15,177 nucleotides of DNA from Desulfobacteraceae bacterium (GCA_030592105.1 JAUVKE010000025.1:1-15177), one strand, 5' to 3'; counted from the first letter of the stretch, positions 1 to 7,673 are shown. The notes: a model not told the origin generated them from the letters alone. Numbers and translations are program-made.

Positions 1-1025
1 AAGCGGGTCAGCGCATCGCAGAAGTATCCAGAAAAATAGATAAAATAAGGCATTATGATATCAAACCCCATGACACACAAACACGGATCATCAATCTGAA
101 TCAGCCTTTGAATATTCTTTATGTTGAAGATAACCAGGATGATTTTAACAAAGTTAAGAATATTCTTTCATCCACAGCAGATATCTCTTTGTTCCATGCC
201 CGGACAATGCAGGAGGGGTTGCACCTTCTTTGCCAGCACTGCTCCCTGCGGATTGATCTGGTTTTTCTCGATTTTGTCCTGGACGATGGTACCGGCTTTG
301 ACTTCATGGAACAGATGAAAAAAGATAATTTACAGATACCGATTGTGATAATCACCGGGCATGATGATGAAATTGTCTCAGCCCAATTGATTCAGGTGGG
401 AGCCTCTTATTATCTTCCTAAAAGTCAGATTAACTACGGAGCCCTTTTAAGAGTTATTCAACAGGTCATGGAGAAGCAGCGGTTAAAAATGGACTTACAG
501 CATATGCAGGCCCGGCTGGTGGAGATGTCCATTAAAGATGAGCTCACTGGATTGTGTAACCGCCGCTATTTTATGGAAGCTCTTACAAAGGAAGTGAAAA
601 GGGCGGTACGGCATAAAAGAGACCTTTCACTTTGTATGATCGATATAGATAATTTTAAAACGATAAACGACACTTTTGGGCATCAAGCAGGGGATGATGT
701 CCTTTTTCGTATTGCAGGCCGTATTTCCGGTTGTCTCAGACAGAATGATTTGGCCGGCCGCTATGGGGGTGAGGAATTTTCTGTTATTCTTCCTGAAACT
801 GAAATAACAGGTGCCTTGCTGGCTGGAGAGAAAATTAGACAGAGGGTGGCAGATACTAAATTTGTGAATCTTAACAAGGACCTTAACGTGACCATCAGCG
901 TTGGGGTTGCAGCAATTATCCATGGTCAGGGAATCCATGAGCTCATAGAAGCTGCGGATACCGCACTGTACCAGGCCAAAAAAAAGGGGCGTAACAGGGT
1001 GGAATCTTTTCTTGATATTTCGTAA
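1..1025 (+). CDS. Receiver-GGDEF diguanylate cyclase, 5' end outside the window
   Basis: Signalling protein that should make cyclic di-GMP from two GTP under control of phosphorylation. The frame is open from position 3 with no stop, so the gene starts upstream of the window. The first possible start codon near the receiver domain (TTG at 108) has no Shine-Dalgarno. Counting from that TTG, the receiver spans about residues 1-122, with acidic pair E7/D8, phospho-acceptor D55 in VFLDF, and K105 in YLPKS. The GGDEF domain spans about 140-303, with DELTGLCNRR, the active-site loop GGEEF at 220-224, and an inhibitory RxxD site (RQND, 211-214) five residues before it. Product inhibition is therefore likely. 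The 35 codons upstream of the receiver (AGQRIAEVSRKIDKIRHY and following) resemble the end of a histidine-kinase-type dimerisation helix; this part is inference. Stop is TAA. Confidence 0.9.
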   Translation, partial: AGQRIAEVSRKIDKIRHYDIKPHDTQTRIINLNQPLNILYVEDNQDDFNKVKNILSSTADISLFHARTMQEGLHLLCQHCSLRIDLVFLDFVLDDGTGFDFMEQMKKDNLQIPIVIITGHDDEIVSAQLIQVGASYYLPKSQINYGALLRVIQQVMEKQRLKMDLQHMQARLVEMSIKDELTGLCNRRYFMEALTKEVKRAVRHKRDLSLCMIDIDNFKTINDTFGHQAGDDVLFRIAGRISGCLRQNDLAGRYGGEEFSVILPETEITGALLAGEKIRQRVADTKFVNLNKDLNVTISVGVAAIIHGQGIHELIEAADTALYQAKKKGRNRVESFLDIS

Positions 1026-1047
1026 TTATTCAGTCTGTTTATAAGAA

Positions 1048-1079
1048 AATGATGAATTTTGAATTATGAATGATGAATT
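1048..1079. repeat. Short direct repeat, 11-bp unit, 21-bp period
   Basis: The 11-mer AATGATGAATT occurs at 1048-1058 and again at 1069-1079 in an AT-rich stretch just after the diguanylate cyclase stop. The copies are exact but short. No function is evident; this could be a remnant of a simple AT-rich spacer sequence. Confidence 0.35.
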
Positions 1080-1139
1080 AAGGAATTCTACTAATTTATA
1101 AAATGTCATTAACCGCTATCTCATTTTCATATTTTGTTG

Positions 1140-1178
1140 TGCCCGACAGGGCATGCCGGTTATAATCAGTTTTTTTTT
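1140..1178 (+). terminator. Possible weak terminator: hairpin plus T-tract
   Basis: TGCCC (1140-1144), loop GACA and GGGCA (1149-1153) form a short perfect hairpin. A run of nine T follows at 1170-1178, but only after a 16-nt gap, so this is not a textbook intrinsic terminator. An alternative outer pairing, TAACCG near 1110 with CGGTTA near 1157-1162, would bring a stem closer to the T-run. It may end transcription of the upstream signalling gene, or be part of the mobA leader. Confidence 0.3.
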
Positions 1179-1195
1179 AATATCCCCATTGATTT

Positions 1196-1828
1196 GTGAA
1201 TGCTATGTGTAAAAAGAGCTTTCCTTGTACAGGAGTTATCCTTTCAGGTGGAAACAACAGCCGTTTTTCAGGTAAGAACAAGGCTTTTGTCAAGATGGGC
1301 GCCCAATCCATTCTTGGCCGCATATATTCGGCCTTAAACGGCCTTTTTGAAGAGATTATTTTAGTTTCAAATGATTCTGTTTTATATATTGACTGGGATC
1401 TGACTCTGGTTCCTGATCTTTATCCTTTTAGAAGCTCCCTGACAGGTCTCCATGCAGGTCTGTTTTTTGCCACAACCCCTTTTGTTTTTGTAACAGCATG
1501 TGATACCCCTTTTGTAAAAAAAGAGTTGATCAAAACAATCCTTGATTCCATTGAGTTCGGTTTTGATGCAATTGTCCCTGAAACAGATACGGGAATTGAA
1601 CCTTTGTTTGCCGTATATTCTAAAAAAAGCATTGGTGCTGTTAATATGCAGATTGCCAGGGAAAAGTTCAAAATACGTTCCCTGTTCAAATATCTTAATA
1701 CCAAATATGTCCCTGAAGATATTTTGCGTAAAAAAGACCCTGATTTGCTCTCATTTATAAATATTAATACACCTGATGAACTCGAGGCCGCTGCTATTTT
1801 TGAGAAATCTTCAGGTCCTTTTTCATGA
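1196..1828 (+). CDS. mobA: Molybdenum cofactor guanylyltransferase
   Basis: Transfers GMP from GTP to molybdopterin-Mo to make the guanine dinucleotide cofactor used by molybdenum and tungsten oxidoreductases; cytoplasmic. The nucleotidyltransferase fold is recognisable. The N-terminal glycine-rich loop VILSGGNNSRF (about 14-24) is followed by GKNKAF, matching the family pattern LAGGxSxRMGxDKA. CDTPF at 102-106 corresponds to the metal-binding CDMPF motif. EPLFAVY at 135-141 and the C-terminal ININTPDEL (188-196) are also typical. Length (210 aa from the GTG at 1196) is normal for a stand-alone MobA. The start is uncertain: an in-frame ATG at 1205 would give 207 aa, and neither start has a clear Shine-Dalgarno. 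No other cofactor-biosynthesis gene is adjacent. Stop is TGA. Confidence 0.88.
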   Translation: MNAMCKKSFPCTGVILSGGNNSRFSGKNKAFVKMGAQSILGRIYSALNGLFEEIILVSNDSVLYIDWDLTLVPDLYPFRSSLTGLHAGLFFATTPFVFVTACDTPFVKKELIKTILDSIEFGFDAIVPETDTGIEPLFAVYSKKSIGAVNMQIAREKFKIRSLFKYLNTKYVPEDILRKKDPDLLSFININTPDELEAAAIFEKSSGPFS

Positions 1829-1841
1829 GTTTAACAGGTAT

Positions 1842-1876
1842 TTACCTAAAAGTTTTATTTTGTAACTTTTAGGTAA
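1842..1876. repeat. Perfect 13-bp inverted repeat with 9-nt loop
   Basis: TTACCTAAAAGTT (1842-1854) is followed after nine bases by its exact reverse complement AACTTTTAGGTAA (1864-1876). The stem can be extended outward by one G-T pair and two A-T pairs. It begins 13 bp after the mobA stop. It is AT-rich and has no T-run on either side, so it is not a standard intrinsic terminator. It could be a transcript-stabilising hairpin, a protein-binding site, or the end of a degraded mobile sequence. Confidence 0.6.
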
Positions 1877-2037
1877 GTATGGGTATCTTCCTATAACAGC
1901 CTGTAATTAAAAGAAAAAATAAGTGATACCGTATAGTAATGTTTTTTTTAATAAAAATAAAATAAAATGCTTGACACAGGCCTGAAAAATTGTTTTGTTT
2001 AGTTCCACCCATTATGAAATTGCAATCTTTTTGAACA

Positions 2038-2115
2038 TGTAAGTGTGAGAATAAATTTTAATCTGTAAGTGTGAGAATAAATTTTAATCTGTTAAGTGTG
2101 AGAATAAATTGCAAT
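2038..2115. repeat. Three tandem copies of a ~26-bp repeat
   Basis: Three head-to-tail units lie at 2038-2063, 2064-2089 and 2090-2115. The core AAGTGTGAGAATAAATT is identical in all three. Units 1 and 2 are identical over 26 bp. Unit 3 has one inserted T near its start and ends in GCAAT instead of TTAATC. A partial relative (AAATTGCAATCT, 2017-2028) precedes them. Multiple direct repeats of this size are found at the ends of some transposons such as the IS21 family, and as arrays of protein-binding sites. No transposase gene is present here. Confidence 0.7.
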
Positions 2116-2162
2116 GGATAATTCCAAAAAATACTTCATCATATTTATTTCACTTATTACTT

Positions 2163-2198
2163 TTTTCAAGCGTCCTATTTGCCCCATTTTCAAGCGTC
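2163..2198. repeat. Two-copy direct repeat, 12-bp unit, 24-bp period
   Basis: TTTTCAAGCGTC occurs exactly at 2163-2174 and 2187-2198, separated by CTATTTGCCCCA. Spacing is close to that of the preceding 26-bp tandem repeats, and both share an AAG(T/C)GT core. This suggests related binding sites, or the two ends of a decayed element between 2038 and 2198. It lies about 120 bp upstream of pilM. Confidence 0.55.
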
Positions 2199-2320
2199 TC
2201 TTTGGTCTCAATAATAAAAAAGAAAACTGATTTTAATATATTTTTTATTGGATCTGTTTTTTCTGTTATTAAAAATTGAGGCTCGTTTAATAAAATTTTA
2301 AATATTATTGAGTATATATT

Positions 2321-3373
2321 ATGCTGTTTGGGAAAAAAGATAGTTTAATAGGGATAGATATTGGTTCCAGGACTTTAAAAGCTGCAGAGCTTTTAAATAC
2401 AAAAAATGGGTATAAATTGAAAAATGCCGGTTTTTTAAATATTCCTGCAGGATTAATCGAGGACGGAATAATACGGGACCCTGTGGAAATATCAGCGCTC
2501 ATACGCCAGCTTATAAAAATCGCTAGCATTAAAGAGCGGAACGTGGCCATAGCGGTTGGTGGAACTTCTGTGATTATAAAAAAAATAACGCTTCAGAATA
2601 TCCCGGAAGATAAACTGCATGAAACAATCACCTTTGAAGCAGAACAGTATATTCCCTTTGATATTAATGATGTTGATCTTGATTATGAAATTCTTGGGGA
2701 GGACGAAGAAAATCCGAATCTTATCAAGGTGCTGATTGTTGCTGTAAAAAAGGATTTTGTAAGTGATTATGTGAGTGTGGTTCAAATGGCAGGGTTGAAT
2801 CCCTGTGTGGTTGATGTTGATGCCTTTGCCCTGCAGAATATCTTTGAAATAAATTATGATTCAAAGGAAGAAAAAATTGCCCTGATTGATATAGGTGCAC
2901 GGAAAACATCATTAAGTATTATGAAAAATAATTCCGCGGTTTTCATGAGGGATGTAACCCTTGGCTGCCTGCAGATAGATGAGGAGATAGCCTCCGCCGC
3001 AGGTTGTACGCAGGAGGAGGCGGAATTGATAAAAAACAGCGGGAAATCAGATAAAATTTCAGATGAGCAATTGAAACAGATTGTCACTTCGGTTTGCATC
3101 GGCTGGTGTCTGGAAATTAAACGTGCCTTTGATTTTTATTACTCATCGGCCCCTGAAGATTCTGTATCAAAAATTTTAATCAGCGGAGGTGGCGCGAACA
3201 TTAATGAACTCAGCGTCCTCCTTGCCAGTGAAGTATCTGTTAATGTGGAAATTATCAATCCGTTTATTAACGTGGAAATCGCCGATGGGGTGGACTCATC
3301 ATATTTGCAACAAATTGCGCCCCAGCTTGCCATTTGCTTGGGCCTTTCACTTAGAAGAGTTGATGATAAATGA
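2321..3373 (+). CDS. pilM: Type IV pilus assembly ATPase-fold protein PilM
   Basis: Cytoplasmic actin/FtsA-like protein that binds the N-terminal tail of PilN and anchors the pilus alignment subcomplex on the inner face of the inner membrane. The 350-aa length matches the family. Visible motifs are the phosphate-1 loop GIDIGSRTLKAAEL (11-24), the conserved EAEQYIPFDIND segment (106-117), the phosphate-2 loop LIDIGARKTSLSI (188-200) and the adenosine motif ILISGGGANI (285-294). The start is ATG at 2321, with only a weak GAG about 8 nt upstream. It is the first gene of pilMNOPQ: its stop overlaps the pilN start in ATGA (3370-3373), consistent with translational coupling. No signal peptide or membrane segment is apparent. 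Confidence 0.95.
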   Translation: MLFGKKDSLIGIDIGSRTLKAAELLNTKNGYKLKNAGFLNIPAGLIEDGIIRDPVEISALIRQLIKIASIKERNVAIAVGGTSVIIKKITLQNIPEDKLHETITFEAEQYIPFDINDVDLDYEILGEDEENPNLIKVLIVAVKKDFVSDYVSVVQMAGLNPCVVDVDAFALQNIFEINYDSKEEKIALIDIGARKTSLSIMKNNSAVFMRDVTLGCLQIDEEIASAAGCTQEEAELIKNSGKSDKISDEQLKQIVTSVCIGWCLEIKRAFDFYYSSAPEDSVSKILISGGGANINELSVLLASEVSVNVEIINPFINVEIADGVDSSYLQQIAPQLAICLGLSLRRVDDK

Positions 3374-3954
3374 TAAGAATAAATCTGATCCCGTTTCGTC
3401 AGGTACGAAAAAAAGAGAACATTCGTCAGCAGCTTTCTCTTTATCTTCTTTCTTTTATAGTTCTCTTTCTTATTGTGACGGCCTGTAACTTTTATTTGGC
3501 TAACAGGGTGAAGGGACTCAAAACAAAGGTTGATACTACCAGGCTTGAATTAGCTAAATATCAAAAAATAAATAAAGAGATTGCTGCTATCAAGAAAAAG
3601 CTGAGTATTTTGGAGAAAAAGGTCGATGTGATCATGAGGCTTGAAACAAGGAGGGGAGAGCCTGTTAATCTCATGGATTCTCTCACGGGGCTGGTGGTTG
3701 AAAAACGTATGTGGCTGACAAGCTTTAAAACAAAGGGGACGTCCATCAACCTTAAGGGGGTTGCCCTTGATAATCAGACAGTAGCCGATTTCATGCTTCG
3801 TCTTCAGGTTTCAACCCTTTTTTCATCTGTTAACCTGAATACTTTAAAGCAGGAAAAAGCAGGCACTTCCGGTTTAAAGCTCATGGGTTTTGTGATAAAC
3901 TGCGACAAGGCTTCTGTGGCTGCTAAACAGAAGAAAAGGGTAAAAAAAGGATAA
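3370..3954 (+). CDS. pilN: Type IV pilus inner-membrane protein PilN
   Basis: Bitopic inner-membrane protein of the pilus alignment complex; its cytoplasmic tail docks into PilM and its periplasmic part pairs with PilO. The tail begins MIRINLIPFR, matching the conserved INLLP docking motif. One membrane segment follows at about residues 23-43 (LYLLSFIVLFLIVTACNFYL). A coiled-coil-like stretch rich in Lys and Glu spans about 48-88, then a small ferredoxin-like periplasmic domain (about 100-180), ending in a basic tail (KQKKRVKKG). The 194-aa length is normal. Its ATG overlaps the pilM stop. pilO follows after only 4 bp. Confidence 0.93.
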   Translation: MIRINLIPFRQVRKKENIRQQLSLYLLSFIVLFLIVTACNFYLANRVKGLKTKVDTTRLELAKYQKINKEIAAIKKKLSILEKKVDVIMRLETRRGEPVNLMDSLTGLVVEKRMWLTSFKTKGTSINLKGVALDNQTVADFMLRLQVSTLFSSVNLNTLKQEKAGTSGLKLMGFVINCDKASVAAKQKKRVKKG

Positions 3955-3958
3955 TATA

Positions 3959-4588
3959 ATGGAAATGCCACGGGAAACATCGCAGAAAATAGAAGTATTT
4001 TTTGAAAATATTGATAAGCTTACTAAAACACATAAAATTTTGATTTGTGTTGGTACATTTGTTCTCATTGTGGGCGGTTTTTTCTATTTTTCTTATTTGC
4101 CTAAAGCTAAGAAAATAAGGGCTTATAAAATAGAATATAAAACCCTTGCAAAGGATCTTCTTATTGCCAAAAAAAATGCCAGGGAGCTGGGAAAATACAG
4201 GGCATTGCTTGAAGATAAAAAAACAGAATTCAGTATTGTAAAAAAAGCTCTTCCAGAGAAAAAAGAGATTCCTTCGTTGATCTCAGGTATTTCCAAGGCT
4301 GGCCTGGATGCAGGCCTGGAATTTATTCTTTTTCAACCCAAGCCGGAAAGAAAAAAGGATTTTTATGCTGAAATTCCCATTTCAATAAAAGTAAACGGTG
4401 GTTTTCATAATCTTGCTGTTTTTTTTGATAAGGTTTCCAGGTTGCCAAGAATAGTAAATATTGAGGATATAAATATTTCAGTGGGCAAGGGTTCTGGTGA
4501 AGTGACTTTAAGTACCTCATGCCAGGCTGTGACCTATCAATTTATCGACAAGAAGATTGTCACCAAAAAACAGAAGAAGAGAACTTAA
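3959..4588 (+). CDS. pilO: Type IV pilus inner-membrane protein PilO
   Basis: Partner of PilN in the inner-membrane alignment complex, helping to position the secretin over the motor. A cytoplasmic N-terminus of about 26 residues is followed by one membrane segment (about 27-46), a coiled-coil stretch (about 50-95), and the periplasmic domain. That domain carries the family signatures LPEKKEIPSLISGISKAGLD and, later, FFDKVSRLPRIVNIEDI. The 209-aa length and basic C-terminus (KKQKKRT) are normal. A purine-rich AAAAAAGG about 8 nt before the ATG serves as ribosome binding site and overlaps the end of pilN. pilP starts 6 bp after the stop. Confidence 0.93.
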   Translation: MEMPRETSQKIEVFFENIDKLTKTHKILICVGTFVLIVGGFFYFSYLPKAKKIRAYKIEYKTLAKDLLIAKKNARELGKYRALLEDKKTEFSIVKKALPEKKEIPSLISGISKAGLDAGLEFILFQPKPERKKDFYAEIPISIKVNGGFHNLAVFFDKVSRLPRIVNIEDINISVGKGSGEVTLSTSCQAVTYQFIDKKIVTKKQKKRT

Positions 4589-4594
4589 CTTGCT

Positions 4595-5290
4595 ATGCAA
4601 TTTTCATGGAATAATCATATGATGGGAAAATTTTTTGTTGGAATACGATTTGTTATTATCGTTTTATTTTTTTCTCTCGTGGCATTGGGCTGCGGCAAAG
4701 ATGAAAAGCCGGAGGCTGCAAAAGTAGTAAGTAAAAAAGTGGTGAGTAAAAAGGCCGCAATAACTAATGCCAAAAAGATTGCCCGGTCCGCACCCCCTGT
4801 AAAAGCAGTCAAAAAGTCTCCTCCGCGCCATACACCGGGGAAAATTGAAAAAAGTAAAGCGAAAATTGAATCAGAGATGGTTTTGACCCTTGCGCCCCCT
4901 GCTATTTTTTATAATCCCCAGGGAAAAATTGACCCATTTGAGCCTATTTTTCGGGATAAACCTGCTGTTGAAAAGGTATCGGGTAAAAAAGGTGGAACAA
5001 GCTGGAAAATGCGTGTTCCCCGGACGCCACTTGAAAAAATAGCTTTAAACCAGTTGACACTTACTGCGGTCATTTTACGAAGGGGTGGAAATAATAGAGC
5101 ATTGGTTGAAGAGGCTTCGGGTAAGGGATATGTCATAAAAAAAGGAACCTCCATGGGGACCAGGTGGGGGAGGGTGGTTGAAATAAAAAAAGAGATGGTT
5201 GTTGTGGAGGAAGAGACCGAGAATATGCTTGGTGAAGTTGTTCTAAATAGAAGAGAAATGAAACTTCAAAAACCTTTTGGAGATGATTAA
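4595..5290 (+). CDS. pilP: Type IV pilus inner-membrane lipoprotein PilP
   Basis: Lipoprotein that links the PilN/PilO dimer to the N-terminal domains of the PilQ secretin. A hydrophobic signal (about 13-31) ends in VALGC, with the predicted lipidated Cys at residue 33 from the first ATG. ATGs at 4619 and 4622 would give a shorter, more usual signal peptide, so the start is uncertain. After the Cys comes a disordered Lys/Ala/Pro-rich linker (about 37-90) that includes a near-duplicated VVSKK segment. The PilP domain follows, with GKIDPFEPIF at about 109-118 and PRTPLEKIALNQLTLTAVI, a family signature. The small beta domain at the C-terminus is complete. The stop lies one base before the preferred pilQ ATG. 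Confidence 0.92.
   Translation: MQFSWNNHMMGKFFVGIRFVIIVLFFSLVALGCGKDEKPEAAKVVSKKVVSKKAAITNAKKIARSAPPVKAVKKSPPRHTPGKIEKSKAKIESEMVLTLAPPAIFYNPQGKIDPFEPIFRDKPAVEKVSGKKGGTSWKMRVPRTPLEKIALNQLTLTAVILRRGGNNRALVEEASGKGYVIKKGTSMGTRWGRVVEIKKEMVVVEEETENMLGEVVLNRREMKLQKPFGDD
5279..5282 (+). promoter_or_regulatory. Ribosome binding site deciding the pilQ start
   Basis: GGAG at 5279-5282 lies inside the last codons of pilP, 9 nt before the ATG at 5292. This spacing favours ATG 5292 over the in-frame TTG at 5277 and ATG at 5283, which have no upstream Shine-Dalgarno at a workable distance. Confidence 0.6.
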
Positions 5291-5291
5291 C

Positions 5292-7646
5292 ATGGTTTGT
5301 AAAATTGCAAAATTTTCAGGCGTTACGTTCTTGGCATTTATTGTTGCATCTGTAATTTTTTCCGGATGTGCTTCCACCCGGAAGACAGTTTCAAATGTCC
5401 CCGTTAAAACTGACCAGGCTGTGGCTGCACCTAAAATGATCACCGCCATAATTGCTGATGAGGATGAAAGTACTGCTGTTATTAAAATAGCAGGTAACCA
5501 GGCCCTTGATTTTTCTGCTTTAAAACCATTTCCTGCAAACGTGACCCTTTATTTTCCGGATACAGGTTTGGAACTGAGTGAACCTGTATATCCCAGTGAT
5601 AGTGGGATAATAGCATCCATAAAGGTTTTTGAGCTGACAGAAAAAGGAGATGGAGCAAAGGTTGTTATTTCATTAAAAAAAGATATCTCCTATGAAGCCA
5701 GAAATACCGGAACAGATGTTGAAGTTATACTCGTTAAAAAATCGGCAGGTGATGGTGATATTGCTGAAGCTGCTGTGAAAGTTGGAAAAAAACCTGAACC
5801 TGTTGTTTTGAAAAAGAATGAAAAAAAAGCTGGTGCTGAACATATAACCCCTGTCTCTTTGGTGCCTGCATGGATTCAAAAGATAGATTTTTCAAGTGAA
5901 AAGACTGGTGAATCCACCCTTATCATAGGGACAACTGCACCTGTTAAGTATAAAATTGTCAGGGATTCCGGCAAACGTCTTTATCTTACACTTTTTAACA
6001 CAAAAATGCATTCCTACCGTGAACGTCCCCTTATCACAACACGGTTTCAAAGTGCGGTGGACCGTATTATACCGGCTAACTCTGTAACTTTAAAAGGTAC
6101 GGCTCTGATTTCCATAGAACTAAGGGAAGCTGTTCCGTTTTTTGTTGATGAGTCTGAAAATCTTTTATATATCCATTTTGATAAATCTTCCATTCCCCCC
6201 AAGCCCATGGCAGATGCATCCCTTCCTCCCTGGCAGAAAATTCTGGAGGAGACAAAGGCTGAAGATGGAGTGTCTGGTGAAAAGGGGGGTTCTGAAGGTG
6301 TTGGGAGATTATCCGATCTTCTATCTGGATCAGATAGAATATATACTGGTGAAAAAATAGCGCTCGATTTTTATGAAACAGATATTAAAAATGTATTCAA
6401 GATAATACAAAATATAAGTGGTAAAAACTTCGCAATTGACGATGATGTAACAGGAAGGGTTACTTTATCCTTTGAAGATCCTGTCCCCTGGGATCAGGCT
6501 CTGGATCTTGTACTTAAAATGAATCAGCTGGGGAGAACCTATGAGGGTAATATAGTTCGTATCTCAACTGTAAAAACCATTATGGCTGATCAGGAAGCCC
6601 GGAAAAACCAGTTAAAGGCAAAACAGGATTCTGTGCTCCAGGAAGATCTTGTTACTGAATTTATTACTGTTAATTATGCGATTGCAGAAGATATAAAGGC
6701 TTTAATTGACAGCGGAGAAAATGATACTATTCTTACTGAACGCGGCTCAATTTCAGTGGATGTCCCAAGTAATACGATTATTCTCACCGATGTACCGGAA
6801 GCCATTAAACGGGCTAAAAAGATTGTTGAGAAAATGGATTCTGTGGTTCCCCAGGTTATTATTGAAGCACGGATTGTTGAGGTGACCAAGGATTTTACCA
6901 GGGAGTTTGGCTTAAACTGGAATGCGTCGGGGGGGCCCCTTGATCATAAACAATTGGGGAATTTAGGCGGTTATCAAGGGCCATATACTGATTCTGATTC
7001 AGGACTCAATTATCCTCCTGCTCTTCCCGGTATTCCGAATACAACAGGTATTCGTTCAGATACACCCACAGGATTACTCTACGGAGTTGCCATGAATTCG
7101 GGGATGACAACACTTGGGATCGATTTTGCCAGGTTAACCGGGACTTCATTTCTATTAGATGCTACACTTTCAGCCCTTGAGACGGATGGAAAAGCCAAGA
7201 TAGTTTCTTCTCCCAAGATTATGACTGCTAATAATGAAACTGCCAAAATAACACAGGGAATTGAATATCCATATCTGGAAAGAGATGATTCAGGAGGCTC
7301 GTCTGTAAAATTTAAAAGTATTGATATGCTTTTAGAGGTTACTCCCCATATAACCGCAGATGGACGTGTTTCCATGGTTGTTAAGGTTACAAAAAATGAT
7401 GTTGCCGGTTTTACCAACGGTGTTCCGTCCGTATCAACAAAGGAAGTTGAAACAAACCTGCTGGTGGATAACGGGGGAACAGTTGTTATCGGCGGCATTG
7501 TTCAATCAAGTAAAACAACCGGTATGAGTGGAACCCCATGGCTTTCAAGGATTCCTTATCTAGGCTGGCTCTTTAAAGTACAAACAAGGAAAACACAAAA
7601 TAATGAGTTACTTATATTTATAACTCCTAAAATAGTTCAAATTTAG
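5292..7646 (+). CDS. pilQ: Type IV pilus outer-membrane secretin PilQ
   Basis: Forms the multimeric outer-membrane channel through which the pilus fibre emerges. From ATG 5292 it is 784 aa. The N-terminal signal ends in VIFSGC, so Cys26 is a candidate lipidation site. Two AMIN-like beta domains (roughly 45-150 and 190-297) can bind peptidoglycan. An acidic/glycine linker precedes the secretin N0 domain (about 352-425, IALDFYETDIKNVFKIIQ) and the N1 domain (about 453-515). The secretin core follows from about 520: VPQVIIEARIVEV, KIVSSPKIMTANNETAKI, LEVTPHI, the VDNGGTVVIGGI segment, and the C-terminal PWLSRIPYLGWLFK and ELLIFITPKIV. The gene closes the pil operon and is followed by a strong terminator. 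Its stop is TAG, relevant to the amber codon in thrC. Confidence 0.95.
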   Translation: MVCKIAKFSGVTFLAFIVASVIFSGCASTRKTVSNVPVKTDQAVAAPKMITAIIADEDESTAVIKIAGNQALDFSALKPFPANVTLYFPDTGLELSEPVYPSDSGIIASIKVFELTEKGDGAKVVISLKKDISYEARNTGTDVEVILVKKSAGDGDIAEAAVKVGKKPEPVVLKKNEKKAGAEHITPVSLVPAWIQKIDFSSEKTGESTLIIGTTAPVKYKIVRDSGKRLYLTLFNTKMHSYRERPLITTRFQSAVDRIIPANSVTLKGTALISIELREAVPFFVDESENLLYIHFDKSSIPPKPMADASLPPWQKILEETKAEDGVSGEKGGSEGVGRLSDLLSGSDRIYTGEKIALDFYETDIKNVFKIIQNISGKNFAIDDDVTGRVTLSFEDPVPWDQALDLVLKMNQLGRTYEGNIVRISTVKTIMADQEARKNQLKAKQDSVLQEDLVTEFITVNYAIAEDIKALIDSGENDTILTERGSISVDVPSNTIILTDVPEAIKRAKKIVEKMDSVVPQVIIEARIVEVTKDFTREFGLNWNASGGPLDHKQLGNLGGYQGPYTDSDSGLNYPPALPGIPNTTGIRSDTPTGLLYGVAMNSGMTTLGIDFARLTGTSFLLDATLSALETDGKAKIVSSPKIMTANNETAKITQGIEYPYLERDDSGGSSVKFKSIDMLLEVTPHITADGRVSMVVKVTKNDVAGFTNGVPSVSTKEVETNLLVDNGGTVVIGGIVQSSKTTGMSGTPWLSRIPYLGWLFKVQTRKTQNNELLIFITPKIVQI

Positions 7647-7673
7647 TGCAGCATAAAAAAACTAACGCACACC

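Larger units (their letters stand above)
1829..2320. other. 492-bp intergenic region between mobA and pilM
   Basis: Very AT-rich. I see no open frame with gene-like features. It holds a perfect inverted repeat (1842-1876), a three-copy direct repeat (2038-2115) and a two-copy direct repeat (2163-2198), described separately. The pil operon promoter should lie here, but I found no sigma54 motif (GG-N10-GC type). The sigma70-like hexamers, TTGACA at 1971-1976 and TTGAGG at 2276-2281, lack convincing partners. Confidence 0.6.

Noticed and set aside
108..110. TTG at 108 as the true start of the diguanylate cyclase
   Set aside because: There is no ribosome binding site, and the frame is open to the window edge with protein-like sequence.
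1971..1976. TTGACA as a -35 element for the pil operon
   Set aside because: No acceptable -10 lies 16-19 bp downstream, and it is 345 bp from pilM across the repeat arrays.
2038..2115. CRISPR array
   Set aside because: The repeats are directly tandem with no spacers, and no cas genes are present.
7079..7498. A 139-codon minus-strand open frame inside pilQ
   Set aside because: It is antisense to the conserved secretin core and shows no recognisable protein features or ribosome binding site.
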